A stretch of DNA of 64,000 nt from Aphrocallistes beatrix (GCA_963281255.1 OY725495.1:2666001-2730000), one strand, 5' to 3'; shown: positions 43,907 to 55,524, numbered from the stretch's first letter. Numbers and translations: made by a program. Notes: generated by a model from the sequence alone, not told the origin.

Positions 43907-44908
43907 CAAGCGCGCTTCGCTTGCTTGCGCTGCGCGGCTGGCGGACACTTTGTGTCCGCCAGAGGCGCCCTTTGGGCGCCTGTGGTCACCATTGATTAGG
44001 TATATGGGAGATAACATCTCTAAATACGTCTCCCATAGTGCTAAAATCGATATCGCACGAAAAATCACCAAATTTGTCAATTTTAATGATGACGTCATAA
44101 CAGAGTGATGAGTCATTATTTTTTGATAATAGTTGGGTCATATGTGAGGTATATTAATCTACATATTTTATTAAAATTTCAGCCTTCTATCCTATAATGG
44201 CTGAGTTATGCCCGAATAACTGTGTTGCTTAACTTTTAAAAATGTGACAATGACGTCATAATTCCATGATGAGTCGACATTTTCGTCTGAGCTCAGAACT
44301 TACTGGAGCCATAGCCAAAAGACTCCCACATGCCAAAAATCAGCTTTCTGCGCCTGGCAATTTCTTCAATCAATTCGTTACAGATATATAGATATATACA
44401 AGCGCGCTTCGCTTGCTTGCGCTCCGCGCGCGGGGAACACTTCGTGTCCGCCAGAGGCTCCCTTCGGTCGACTGGAGGTGACATTGGTTAATTATAAGGG
44501 AGTATCATCTCTAAATATGTCCATCTTAGTTTTAAAATCGATATCACTCGAAAATCACCAAATTTGTCAATTTTAAAATTTTTGATGTGTAATGATGACG
44601 TCATTACAAAGTGATGAGTCATCATTTTTTGATGATAGTCGCATCATATGTGAGGTATGTTAGTATACATATTTTATTAAAACTTCAGCCTTCTATCTCC
44701 TATAATAGCGGAGTTATGCCCGAATAACTGTGTTGCTTAACTTTTAAAAATGTGACAATGACGTCATAATTCCATGATGAGTCGACATTTTCGTCTGAGC
44801 TCAGAACTTACTGGAGCCATAGCCAAAAGACTCCCACATGCCTAAAATTAGCTTTCTGTGCCCGCCAGTTTCTTCAATCAATTCGTTACAGAGAGATATA
44901 TATATAAA

Positions 44909-45937
44909 TCCTTACTATTAAAACTCGATTATTGTATATACACTACCCGGACAAAAGTATTCGACCACCACGAACACTTCCATACAAATAGTATTAAATT
45001 AGATCTTTTAAAGAAGGAACATGTCCCTAAACACTAGAAAATAATATATTTTTTATTTCAAATTCGTAATCTACACATTCTAATTACTCATAATTGAGAG
45101 TTTCAAATCAATTACCTATTCTTATGTTGAAAATTATCAACCTATGCCACTTTGTGTCACTAAACGCCATCATATATAATGGCTGTGATTTGGGACAAGT
45201 AGCATCAAGTAGCAAATGTTGATATTTATTAACTTGGGAGTTAGTAATTAAGCTGAGGCTATCAATTATGAGTAATTAGAATGTGTAGTTTACGAATTTG
45301 AAATAAAAAATAGAGTATTCCTTACAGTTTGAGAACATATTCTTTTATGAATATACCCACTTTAATACTATTTGTATGGCGGTTTCTGTGGTGGTCGAAT
45401 ATTTTTGTCCGGGTACTGTATATATATATATATATATATATATCTGTAACGAATTGATTGAAGAAACTGCCGGGCGCAGAAGGCTGATTTTTGGCATGTG
45501 GGAGTCTTTTGGCTATGGCTCCAGTAAGTTCTGAGTTCAGAGCAAAATGTCGACTCATCATGGAATTATGACGTCATTGTCACATTTTTAAAAGTTAAGC
45601 AACACAGTTATTCGGGCATAACTCCGCCATTATAGGAGATAGAAGGCTGAAATTTTAATAGAATCTGTATACTAACACGTCTCACATATGATGCAACAAT
45701 CATCAAAAAATGATGACTCATCACTTCGCTATGACGTCATCATTACTCATCAAAATTTTAAAAATTGACAAATTTGGTGGTTTTTCGAGTGATATCGATT
45801 TTCACAGTAGGACAGACATATTTAGAGATGCTCTCTCCCTCATAATTAATCAATGTGACCCCAGGCGACCGAAGGGAGCCTCCGGCGGACACGAAGTGTC
45901 CGCCAGCCGCGCAGCGCAAGCAAGCGAAGCGCGCTTG
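44909..45937 (+). mobile_element. Helitron nested in Helitron X
   Basis: 5' TCCTTACTATTAAAACTCGA follows A at 44908, and the 3' end CTTG precedes T at 45938. Orientation is opposite to its host copy. A Tc1/mariner MITE (44941-45418) lies 32 bases inside its 5' end. Body and both termini are otherwise complete. Confidence 0.87.
44941..45418. mobile_element. Tc1/mariner MITE, 478 bp
   Basis: Ends CACTACCCGGACAAAAGTAT and GTCCGGGTACTG are inverted with TA on both sides. The arms are long palindromes (AATTACTCATAATTG and complement). It is related to 55048-55524 by its end pattern. Confidence 0.85.
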
Positions 45938-46505
45938 TAAATATATAAATAAAATAATAAATATACATTAATCGAGTTTTAATAGTAAGGACAAGCGCGC
46001 TTCGCTTGCTTGCGCTGCGCGGCTGGCGGACACTTTGTGTCCGCCGGAGGCTCCCTTCGGTCGCCTGGAAGTGACATTGGTTAATTATAAGGGAGATATC
46101 ATCTCTAAATATGTCCATCTTAGTTTTAAAATCGATATCACTCAAAAATCACCAATTTTGTCAAATTTAAAATTTTTGATGCGTAATGATGACGTCATAA
46201 CAAAGTGATGAGTCATCATTTTTTGGTGATAGTTGCATCATATGTGAGGTATGTTAGTATACATATTCTATTAAAATTTCAGCCTTCTATCTCCTATAAT
46301 GGCTGAGCTATTCCCGAATAACTGTGTTGCTTAACTTTTTAAAATGTGCCAATGACGTCATAATTCCATGATGAGTCGACATTTTGCTCTGAGCTCAGAA
46401 CTTACTGGAGCCATAGCCAAAATACTCCCACATGCCAAAAATCAGCTTTCTACGCCTGGCAGTTTCTTCAATCAATTCGTTACAGATATATATATATATA
46501 TATAA

Positions 46506-49500
46506 GGTGGCCCCAAAATTGGAAAGTGTATTATATCAACTTGGAACAAGTTTATTACTGTGAAACTTATGTAGTACAATATTCCTATAACCTTTGAGCG
46601 CATTTGAAGCACACATTCCCTTGCATTTTTTAGTTTTTGTATACGAAATTTTCCAAAATATTAACTTTGCTATTACGTCTAGTAAATTTGAGAGGGCAAT
46701 GTGTTGCATTCCTGCATTGCTTTAGGGAAAATTATAATATATACGTTGAAATAATAGAAAAGATTACTCGAATTCATATTTATCCATAATAAATATATCA
46801 ACATCAGAAGATAGATTTTCGGTAGTACAGTGAATTTAAAATATCTTTATCTTTCTTTACTAGATTTAATACCCATTATATTCACTCATTCGTATGGCGT
46901 ATCGACCAAAGAGAACACGCTTAACTCAAATTAATTCTCTTTTTGGCTCTCCGGCTGATTTACCAATTAATCAGCTTCCATTAGGTAGAGATATATGCCA
47001 GTTTATTTCTAAGTGCAAGCAAGACCAAGAAAATCAAGGTTGTATCCACAATGGACAATTCTCATCTGTTTCAGACATTATCAATAAAGACGGAGGGGTC
47101 GCTGATCAGGTGGGTGGATGGGATTGGATAGATAGCAGTGGTATCACCCGACATGGAATTTGGAAACAGTCATCTCTCCCTACCATATCTAAGAAAGGAG
47201 TCATTAAAGCTATAAACGTTCTTTATTCGGGTGCAAATAATATGATTCGTTCAATCCCTGAGGATCGAAGAAAAAGAAATAGAAAATATCAAGATTTTGT
47301 GAGAAAGCACCTAGATACTCTTTTTGATATTTGTTCTTGCAAATGCAAACGAGTTAGTTGCAATATGGTGAAGTGTATTAAAACTGGTTGTGGCGAGATT
47401 CATATCTTCTGTGATTGCATATGCAAAGTTGAAAAGAGAGAATTGTCATTTCTTTTTGACCAGAGAAGCAGCAGAGAGATGTTCATTGGGGGTATTGATC
47501 CCCATACTTCCAACAAATTGCTAAAAAGTGGAGTCTCATGAATACTCGCTCTCTGAAGACCTTGATCTTTCCAATGATGTTGAAGATATGGAGCTATTCG
47601 CTGAACCTTCTTTGCCTAATGCACACTTTTCGAAATACTCAACCTATCCCAAATATTGCAATGGCAGCAGATCGATATGGAGTTTCCAATCGAGCTACAG
47701 CTGCAATTGCAACAGCTGCTTTAATTGATTTCGGACTGATAACACCAGAGGATCAGAGTCTTGTAACTGACAAGAATAAAGTGGCGAGAGCGCGAGAAAA
47801 ATATAGACGACAGTTGCAAATGGAAGAGAGAATGGAAATAAATGATATTTTTGGTATCTATTTTGATGGTAGATATGATTCCACATTATCAAAAGTGGAA
47901 ATAAAAGGAAAATGGCATCCAAAAACTATAATGGAAGAACATTATGTTGTTATTTGCCAAAATGGCACATATCTATTCCATACTAGTCCCGAATCTGGGC
48001 ACGGGATCCAAATCGCTTCATCTATTTATGCTAATCTCGAAAAACTTGTACTGAAAGAAAAAATTCTTCTTGTTGGTTGCGATGGCACGAATGTAAATGT
48101 CGGTTGGAAGAATGGAGCTATAGTTAACTTGGAGAAAATGCTTGGAAGAGAATTACAGTGGGCTGTTTGTCTCTTACATACTATTGAACTACCTCTCAGA
48201 CATATTTTTGAATATTTCGATGGAAAAACTAGCGGACCAATATCTTTTAGTGGACCAATTGGTAAATTGCTTAAAGGGAAGCTATCACACATGTCTGTAA
48301 TAAACTTCGATCCAATTAGATCGGATGAGTTTCCCAACATGAGAAAAGAATTGGTGGACGATTTTAGTACTGACCAGTATTTTCTCTACAGGATTTGCCA
48401 AGCATGTATTAAAGGTATCTACGAAGAAGATCTTGTAGTACTCGAACCAGGTCCAATCTGTCATTCCAGGTGGCTGACACTAGCATGTAGAATTGTCCGA
48501 TTATATATGTCAACTGCTAATCCATCTTTTGGGTTGAAGCGACTTACGATTATTGTAGTTAAGTTCTATGCACCTTGCTGGTTTTATATTAAAAGTCATT
48601 TTAAATTCACAGATGGTCCAAAAAACTATTTCTGGATTCTCCACCACCTTACAAACTTGAGTTCTGATGAGCAAGATATCGCAAAGAAAACGTTACAAAG
48701 AAATGCTTTTTTTTTCACACCCTGAAAACGTTTTATTGTCTATGTTATGTGATGAGGAACAAGGCATTCGTAGAGAGGCAGTTAAACGTGTATTAGACCT
48801 GAGACGTAATAAACTAAATTTGGAAGATGGATTGTTAAGCGGTGATGAAGCATATGGAAAAACAAGGAGCAATGATGAAAAATCATTAGCGATTGGAATT
48901 AGGCCGTATAAACTTCCAAATGTGAACTTCTTAGCCGAATCATATACTGAATTGTTCGACTGGGAGAGAACTATCGTCCACATACCTCCACTAATTCAAA
49001 AGATGACAAATAATGAAATTGAGGATATTATCGATATTCCTCTTCATCTACCTCCTTACATGTGCCACAACCAACCTGTTGAAAGGGCAGTGAAAGTTGT
49101 AACAGAGGCATCTAGAAATGTTTGTGGTGAAGATAACAGAGATGGGTTTATTCGGCAGAGACTAAAGTCCAGAAAATTAATGCCTCGTACAAATTCAAAG
49201 CAAGACTTTAATTTAAATTTTTATTAAAGCATAATTTTCTTTTATCCTCACTTTCAAGTTTTTCAATAAACGAATTTAGGCTAAAAAAACAAATAAATCA
49301 GTATTATCTCAATACTTTTGTTTTTAGAAGTCAGATGAACTTGGAACTATATATCATGTATGGGGATACTATATGTCAATGTTTTGGTAAAATATTGGCT
49401 GATTTGGATTATTCCTTCCTTTCCAGTTTTTTAGTATAAAAAATTCGGCTAAAAATAGCCCCTTCCAAATAAAATCAGTATTTTCTCAATACTTTTGTTT

Positions 49501-49707
49501 TTAGAAGTCAGATGAACTTGGAACTATATATCATGTATGGGGATACTATATGTCAATGTTTTGATTAAATTTTAAAAATCCAAATATGCAAAGGAAGTTG
49601 TGATTCAAATTCGCTCAAAAGTCACAGGAATATTGTACTACATAAACCTCACAGTAATAAACTAGTTCCAAGTTGATATAATGTATTTTCCAATATTTGG
49701 TCCAGCC
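46506..49707 (+). mobile_element. unclassified DDE transposon with 115-bp inverted ends
   Basis: The ends GGTGGCCCCAAAATTGG and CCAATATTTGGTCCAGCC start inverted repeats of about 115 bp (shared CATTATATCAACTTGGAAC-type and GTAGTACAATATTCCT). TAA lies on both sides (46503-46505 and 49708-49710), a likely 3-bp target duplication, although the AT-rich host leaves TA possible. Near the right end a roughly 90-bp segment is duplicated (about 49293-49385 and 49473-49562). It carries the gene at 46894-49227. Confidence 0.82.
46894..49227 (+). pseudogene. DDE-type transposase of an unnamed family, three frameshifts
   Basis: Three overlapping open frames (215, 395 and 186 codons) make one protein of about 770 residues. 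The first has a Cys-rich zinc region (CSCKCKRVSCNMVKC, CDCICKVEKREL, REMFIGG). An acidic linker follows (YSLSEDLDLSNDVEDMEL). The core has Asp in IYFDGRYD, Asp in LVGCDGTNVNVGW, a C-x2-H in AVCLLHTIELPLRH, HSRWLT, SHPENVLLSML and Glu in VTEASRNVCGE after CHNQPVERAVK. The order D, D, C-x2-H, E is that of cut-and-paste transposases. Frameshifts lie near 47538, near 47650 and in a T run at 48710. I have seen this motif order in unannotated invertebrate proteins but know no family name. Confidence 0.75.
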
Positions 49708-49790
49708 TAATATACACAAACATTAATCGAGTTTTAATAGTAAGGATATAAATAAATAAATATACATTAATCGAGTTTTAATAGTAAGGA

Positions 49791-50500
49791 TTTAGGGTAG
49801 TAGTATAAAAAGTTGAAACCCTGTTCTAATTCATTCCCAGTACAAAATTTTCAGGTGATTCTTTATGGGCTAGAGTAGGTTATGCTCAAGTATTACGAAG
49901 TGAATATAAATTTCTAAGAGGACGAACATCTCAACAGATATGTTTATGTATTCATAAAAAAAAGAACCCTTCAAATTGTGAAATGAGTTGATTATCCTTT
50001 AAAATCCTGCTAAAAGACAAAAGAAGTATCGCAGCAAATTTGAAAAACAATCCGAGGACTTCTTTCCATTCCATTCAAAGTTGAATGCTACCCATCCATA
50101 AGTACACTTCGTGCTCAAGTAAAAAGGAAAAACTTTGTGAACAAACGAATTGTCCGAGTTCCATTCCAGTTCTCACTGACTCTAGATATACAAAGGAATT
50201 TCCTGATACAGGTAACCCTCTGAGATGCGACACCATTGGGGATATGCTCTTGTTCCTCATCTGGAGGTTTACAATGTTTTACAATACAGGGTGTGGCATT
50301 AGTTCTGTCCCCACCATAATTGGGGATATTTTTTCCTCGGACTCCCATAATCTTAGTTATTATAAATGATTAGATATTGTAGATAGAATATTCTGAACGA
50401 TTTTGTGAGTTTATCCAATCTAGAACCTTGAAGTACAATTTGCAAAACAAAGTTTGTGAAGAAAATGTGTCTAGAGATATTGGAAATCATTTGGTTCTGC
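49791..50500. other. short repeat fragments, no gene
   Basis: At 49845-49885 a decayed CATAGCC-family end is seen (GGGCTAGAGTAGGTTATGC). At 50287 a mariner end begins (CAGGGTGTGGCATTAG), and 50390-50500 resembles the interior of the 28420 MITE (AGAAAATGTGTCTAGAG). Open frames of 77-94 codons across 50085-50369 show no domain. Confidence 0.45.
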
Positions 50501-50639
50501 GGCCGTATTCACTAAGAACTTAAGATCGATCTTAATGCTTAGGTCTTAAGTTCGATCTAAAGTCGTATTCACTAAGATTTATGTTCGATCTTAAGACCGA
50601 ACTTTAAGCAACCTAGGGAGGTGTCTTATGTATTGTAAT

Positions 50640-50992
50640 TAGTGAACGACCGAAATTGATTTCGGCCGAAATTTCGGTTTCGGTTTCGGCCGAATTTCGG
50701 TATCGGTGACTTCACCGAAATCATGATTAAATTCTGACTCAGAATTTCTGAGTAATGAACAGATTACTCCCAGCAAATGCGGAAAAAATATTATTTTGTA
50801 GAGAAAACCTACCCAAAGTTAATTTCATTTATTAGAATCTAGTTACACAATATATCTACATACTTAATGAATTAGTGATTAGTTATGTTTATGCACCTTG
50901 ATTAAATATAAAATAGTATATATTGTCTTGCAAATTGTGGCCGAAATACCGAAATTCGGTTTCGGTAAAATACTGGTTTCGGTCGTTCACTA
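50640..50992. mobile_element. hAT-type MITE, 353 bp
   Basis: Ends TAGTGAACGACCGAAA and TTTCGGTCGTTCACTA are perfect inverted repeats. An exact 8-bp duplication ATTGTAAT flanks them (50632-50639, 50993-51000). The left part is rich in CGAAATTTCGG palindromes. Confidence 0.92.
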
Positions 50993-51357
50993 ATTGTAAT
51001 TGATTCGATTTTCACTAATTACTCCATAAATGTTATTCAAACTTACTTCTATCGAGAATTGAATCTACCTTGATTGATATTAGACTTCAAATATAATTTA
51101 AATATTTTAAAAAAATTTCTCTTATTGTGTGTAACATCGCAACATGTATCACATGCTATAATTCGTTGCAAATTCTTCTTGGGTTTGTATGAATAAACAA
51201 ACATAGATTCTTCGATCATAAAATCTTACACTCATTCTAACATGCATAATTATAGATACAGGCTATATATATTGATTCACATGACTGATAATAATCACTT
51301 TGATCCTATTTTCCTATCTACAATGATTTTTCCAACAGTCTCTTACGTTTCAATCTA

Positions 51358-52699
51358 CTACGGGCGTTTAATAAGTTCTGATCAATAGACAGTAAAACAT
51401 TTAAAATACACAATAAACAAGTTGTTAATGCTTTATTTTTTCAAAATACTCTCCACGATTATCGATACAGCGTTGTAAACGTTCTAACCATTGTACAAAT
51501 ACTTTTTTATAGTCCTCTGGAGGTATAAGGTTTAGATACTGGAAAATCGCCGAACCCAGTGTTGCATTTGTGTCGAAATGACGACCAGCAAGGTACTCTT
51601 TTAGCTTCGGGAATAAATAAAAGTCACAAAGAGCTAGGTCTGGACTGTAGGGAGGATGCTCAAGCTCAACCATCCCCATGCTTGCAATTTTGGCTGTGAC
51701 CTGCTTGGTTTTGTGAAGGCGGGCATTATCGTGCAATAATTTTAACCCCTTTGCTCCAGTGCTAGGTCTTCGTTTAAATAGTATTTGTTCAACTTCACGA
51801 AGACACTGGTTATTCTAGAAATTCCCTGTAATGGTTTGTCCTTTTTGGAACTATTATCTGAGCAACTGGGCCATATCCATCAAAGAATATACAATAGATC
51901 ACCATGGATGTCCTGAAATCGGGCCTAGGGATCATTGGTGGATCTAAGTGACTCTCCTTCCACACCTTGTTCGCTTCTTTAGATAGAGGTGTGCTATACT
52001 GTACCCACGTTTCATCACCAGTCACTACTTCAAATAAACGGCGAGGGTCAACTCCTTTATACAATTTTAAGAGGTTTCGGCAACATCTAACCCTGGTTGC
52101 CATTTGGGCCTGTAATAAGCAATGAGGGATCCATCGGGCACAAACATTTGATATGTTTAGTTTTTGACGTTATAATGTGATCAACACTTCCCGTCGAGAT
52201 CCCAATAATATGAACTAACTCTTTAACAGTTACATCAGGGTTTGAATCAACGAGTTCCTTAATAGCACTGGAATACTTGGGGACAACCGCCGTAACATGT
52301 GCTCCAGCCCGAAGGTCATCTTCCACAGACTCTCTACCTACCAAAAAGCGCTGGGTCCATCATCTGACTCCAGGATAAGATAGAGCACCTTTCATACCGT
52401 AGACTTGCACCAAGTCAACATGTACATCGTCCGCAGATTTCCCGAGCAGAGTACGAATCTTAACGTATCATCTCTGTTCAATATTAGAATTCTTCTTTGA
52501 TGACGCCATAATTGATTAGTATGCAAAATAGGTTTTACAAAATTATGTGTAAATCAATAAGTATATGGAATATCAAGATGAAATAAAAACTGACTTGTAA
52601 GTAATTGATAAAATAAACATATTCTATGAGCGAATTATGGTACTCGTGCAATCTAGTTATGTTATCTCCTAATGATCAGAACTTATTGAACGCCCGTAG
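51358..52699 (-). mobile_element. mariner transposon, 1,342 bp
   Basis: Ends CTACGGGCGTTTAATAAGTT and AACTTATTGAACGCCCGTAG are inverted and flanked by TA (51356-51357, 52700-52701). It carries a decayed mariner transposase on the minus strand. The right end lies inside the SANT open frame. Confidence 0.92.
51425..52509 (-). pseudogene. mariner transposase (DD34D), decayed
   Basis: The frame opens ATG..ASSKKNSNIEQ. It contains the helix-turn-helix region (VYGMKGALSYPGVR, RAGAHVTAVVPKYS), then VVTGDETWVQY (first Asp), MHDNARLHKTK (second Asp) and PPYSPDLALCDFYLFPKLKE (third Asp). All three catalytic Asp are kept. Two in-frame TGA codons lie near 52466 and 52364, and frameshifts near 52130 and 51800 separate the open blocks. 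Length and termini are otherwise those of a full mariner, so this is a fairly young copy. Confidence 0.9.
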
Positions 52700-53108
52700 T
52701 ATAATAGTCCCTCTGCTCTTCTATCAACTGTAGCTGTGCTGAGAATACAGCCATCTGTTGAAACAAAACTTCTTGCTGTAGTGGAAGTAAGTCTGCAGCC
52801 TTCAAGAAATTGACCGAATCATCTCGCTCATCAACAATTCGCCTTCTCTTCCGACCCTTCTTTGATGTATTACGAGTATGTGTTGTCGAGATTTCAACTT
52901 CTGGAGACTCTAAAATTGGAGTACCTTCAAATTCAACGGGACCTGCAGTTGATACTGTTGATGCTACTGGAATTACCAGTCTTTCTGGCTGCCTGTTTTT
53001 GTCAGCAGAATTTCCTGAGCCTCTCAAAATCTCACCTGCTGATTCAATTTCATTAATAAGACTGCACTCTTCTTCTCTGGTCCAATTTGCTTTGCGGGAT
53101 TTGTCCAT
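52683..53108 (-). pseudogene. Myb/SANT-like DNA-binding protein, C-terminus cut by mariner
   Basis: The frame starts ATG..DKSRKANWTREEECSLINEI, the first helix of a Myb/SANT-like domain. The rest of the domain is missing or replaced after ILRGSGNSADKNRQ. A basic patch follows (KKGRKRRRI), then a Gln-rich, coiled-coil-like end (LQQEVLFQQMAVFSAQLQLIEEQ). The stop lies in the mariner end (52699), so the last residues are mariner-derived. Such proteins accompany Harbinger transposases and help them enter the nucleus and bind ends. It could also be a cellular regulator. Confidence 0.55.
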
Positions 53109-53538
53109 TTGTTTTGGTATTGTTAATGCAAGTTCTCAGCAGCAATTTATATACACGGGAGGACGTAACCACTAATGACACCATTTATTTTCGTAATACC
53201 AAATGACGCAGAAATTTTAACGTCGGTCGAGTTCAATTTATTGTACTTCTCATATCCAGTGTTTATATTTTGTTTTAGAGAGGTTTTCATGTTACAATAT
53301 ACAAAGATACTTGTTGTTTATATGTATTGTTTAATATAATATTATGAATTCATGAGATACGACTTACGCTCTTTGATAGCTCTTCCTTTGATATTGACTA
53401 GTGTAGAATAATTATAGATTACATGCTAAGACATTGAATTTCATAATAGAATTCAATCAAGTCAAAACAAGATTTACCACAGCAGATCTTGTAAGAGACA
53501 CCAGGCATTCCAAACAACAACTACATAGATAGAAGCTA

Positions 53539-54902
53539 CAGTGTGTTCGGAAATTATTGAGACTAAATATAATTATCTTAAACTATTCATTGGTGAAGTA
53601 TGGCTCTTAGCTACGCTTAAATTAAGTTAATATACATGTCCTTAAACGAAATTCAAATTGAATCCTGACAACTTTAATAATTAATCTTTTTTCCCTTATT
53701 TTTCAAACAAAGCTGAATTCTTTTTGGCATTGAACTGCAAAAAGGCCGGAGAAATTCTGGATCAAAGGACTCCCAAATCTCCCGTATAGACTCTTTTAGT
53801 TGGTCTATGGTTTTAGGATGTCGTACAAGTAGCCTTCTCTTCAAAACCGCCCAAAGATTTTTGATTGGGGCAAGGTCTGGACTATTTGGTGGCCAATCGA
53901 TTCGAAGGGGGACAAACTCTGCTTTCCACCCCTTGGCTGCCTTGCCAGTGTGTACAGGACTGTTGTCTTCCTGTAAAACCCAACTTTCTCCGTATTTCCC
54001 TTTAGCCTCCTCAATAAGACACTCGCTAAGAGTGGAAATGTACACAGCTTGATTAAAGTTTTCGGTAAAAATTTTAAGATGTGTGGTCCCCATAAGCGAA
54101 ATCCCACCCCAAAGATGAACTTTAGAAGGATGTTTGAAAGTCGGCAGAATAATTGGCTGCCCATTCTTCGTCCACACATTAACCCTTCCGGAATCAAGCC
54201 AAACTGAGCACTCGTCAGTAAAGAATGTTTTGCTCCAGTCAAAGCCTTTCATTTCCTTAGATTCTTTTGGAGACATGGAGGTCAGTGAGAGCTGGGACTC
54301 GGACAGCACGTGTGTTCAGGAAGTTCTGCCTCATTACCTGGGCATGGAGGTTGCTGATGGATACATTCACTCCTAACTTTGGTAGAATGGAACGTAATGA
54401 AGTCCTCGGATAGCAATTTAGAATGGAGGCAATTCTTTTTTTTGTCATTTCCCTGGATTTTAGTTGGGCGTCCAGCTCCTTTCTTATGCTGGAGGGTTTT
54501 TTTCTCTCTGATAAGGGATAAGACACGAAAAACAGTCGGCTTGGGAATGTTCGTCCGCCTAGAGATTTCCATTCCTCTGGTCATTCCAGCGATTTATACA
54601 AGGTCTCTATTTGATTTCTGCGTTGTTGTTGTGTAGAAAACATCGATGCAGTACCGAATAATTCAAATTGAAAATGAAAATCGGGTAGTAAAATATTTGT
54701 TAAAAAAAATAGAAGATTTTGTTTGTTTTGTCAATGAAATTTTTTTTTGATAGTGGATATCTTAAATCTGTGATGAATTATCTAGTCTAGCCAAGTCTAG
54801 CTATTCAATAACACTGATGGTTATATAATATGTGCTTGTACTAGGAATATATTGCTAATTGAAGGCAATTCGAAAAAGTCTCAATAATTTCCGAACACAC
54901 TG
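53539..54902 (-). mobile_element. Tc1-type transposon, 1,364 bp
   Basis: Ends CAGTGTGTTCGGAAATTATT and AATAATTTCCGAACACACTG are perfect inverted repeats of about 26 bp with TA on both sides (53537-53538, 54903-54904). The element contains a frameshifted Tc1 transposase on the minus strand. Confidence 0.93.
53674..54643 (-). pseudogene. Tc1 transposase, frameshifted, third catalytic residue lost
   Basis: The frame opens ATG..FSTQQQRRNQIETLYKS and shifts into MTRGMEISRRTNIPKPTVF, the paired-like DNA-binding helices. It shifts again at an A run (near 54440) into RTSLRSILPKLGVNVS, then into the catalytic frame. Asp lies in FFTDECSVW and in LQEDNSPVHTGK. The third position reads PDLAPIKNLWAVLK; Tc1 enzymes have Glu where this has Lys. 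With three frameshifts and that change the copy is dead. Confidence 0.9.
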
Positions 54903-55047
54903 TATGTCTTACAGGAGTGGTTAATCAACCTTCTTTGCTCCTAATATTTTGACATTAATTTCCCCAATTTTGTTCAAAAAGAAGAAATATAGTTTATTTT
55001 TACTAGATTAATAATAAATGACTACTACCATTACTAATATTATACTA

Positions 55048-55524
55048 CACTGCCTGAACAAAAGTATTCGTACACCCCATAATTTCCCATACAAATAGTT
55101 ATAATACTGATTTATTTAGCGAGTCAAGGTATTTAATTGGTTAGAGATACGCTTAATTTAACTTCAAATTCGAATTCTCCATATTCGAATTACTCGTTTT
55201 ATGATCTTTCCACTCGATTAATCTCCCACAGGATTAAATATTCTCAGACTGTGCCACCTCGTACCACTTGTGCCATCATATACAATGGTGATCCCTCGCG
55301 ACATGTGGCATAGGAAAGCAAATGCAGAAAATACTTAATTTTGAAGGAGAGTAATTAAGTTAAAAGCTTATAAAGTGGGTAATTTGAATGTGGAGAATTC
55401 GAATTTAAAGTCAAATTAAGTGTATCTCTTACCAATCAAATACCTTGACTCGCTAAATAAATCAGTATTATAACTATTTGTATGGGGAATTATGGGGTGT
55501 ACGAATACTTTTGTTCAGGCAGTG
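55048..55524. mobile_element. Tc1/mariner MITE, 477 bp (complete)
   Basis: Ends CACTGCCTGAACAAAAGTAT and TTTTGTTCAGGCAGTG are inverted with TA on both sides. The arms are palindromic for about 170 bp each. A half copy is at 40031. Confidence 0.9.

Larger units (their letters stand above)
44399..45991 (-). mobile_element. Helitron X, containing a forward Helitron
   Basis: The 3' end is at 44399 after A and the body runs to 44890. The AT stretch continues after the nested element as TAAATATATAAATAAAATAA (45938 onward) to the 5' end at 45991. Removing 44909-45937 restores the layout of the reference copy at 27000-27561. Its 5' end directly touches the 3' end of Helitron V. Confidence 0.8.
45992..49746 (-). 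mobile_element. Helitron V, split by the DDE element
   Basis: The 3' end abuts Helitron X without an intervening base. The body runs to about 46480, then the AT microsatellite. After the 3.2-kb DDE element, the AT stretch and 5' terminus resume (ATATACACAAACATTAATCG to 49746). A second 5' terminus follows at 49790. Confidence 0.78.
43907..49790 (-). mobile_element. outermost Helitron of a nested stack
   Basis: Its 3' end (CAAGCGCGCTTCGC) follows host A at 43906, and its body runs to about 44385. Its AT stretch is interrupted at 44398. The matching 5' end is probably the outer of two reverse 5' termini, at 49790 (before host T at 49791). Inside are two further Helitrons, X (44399-45991) and V (45992-49746). 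Confidence 0.65.

Noticed and set aside
43907-44390. SINE interpretation of the dominant repeat
   Set aside because: There are no pol III box motifs that I can support, no A-rich tail and no target duplications. The 5' TC, 3' hairpin and A/T insertion fit Helitrons better.
50085-50369. Overlapping frames of 94 and 77 codons
   Set aside because: They lie on opposite strands, cross a mariner MITE end and show no domain.
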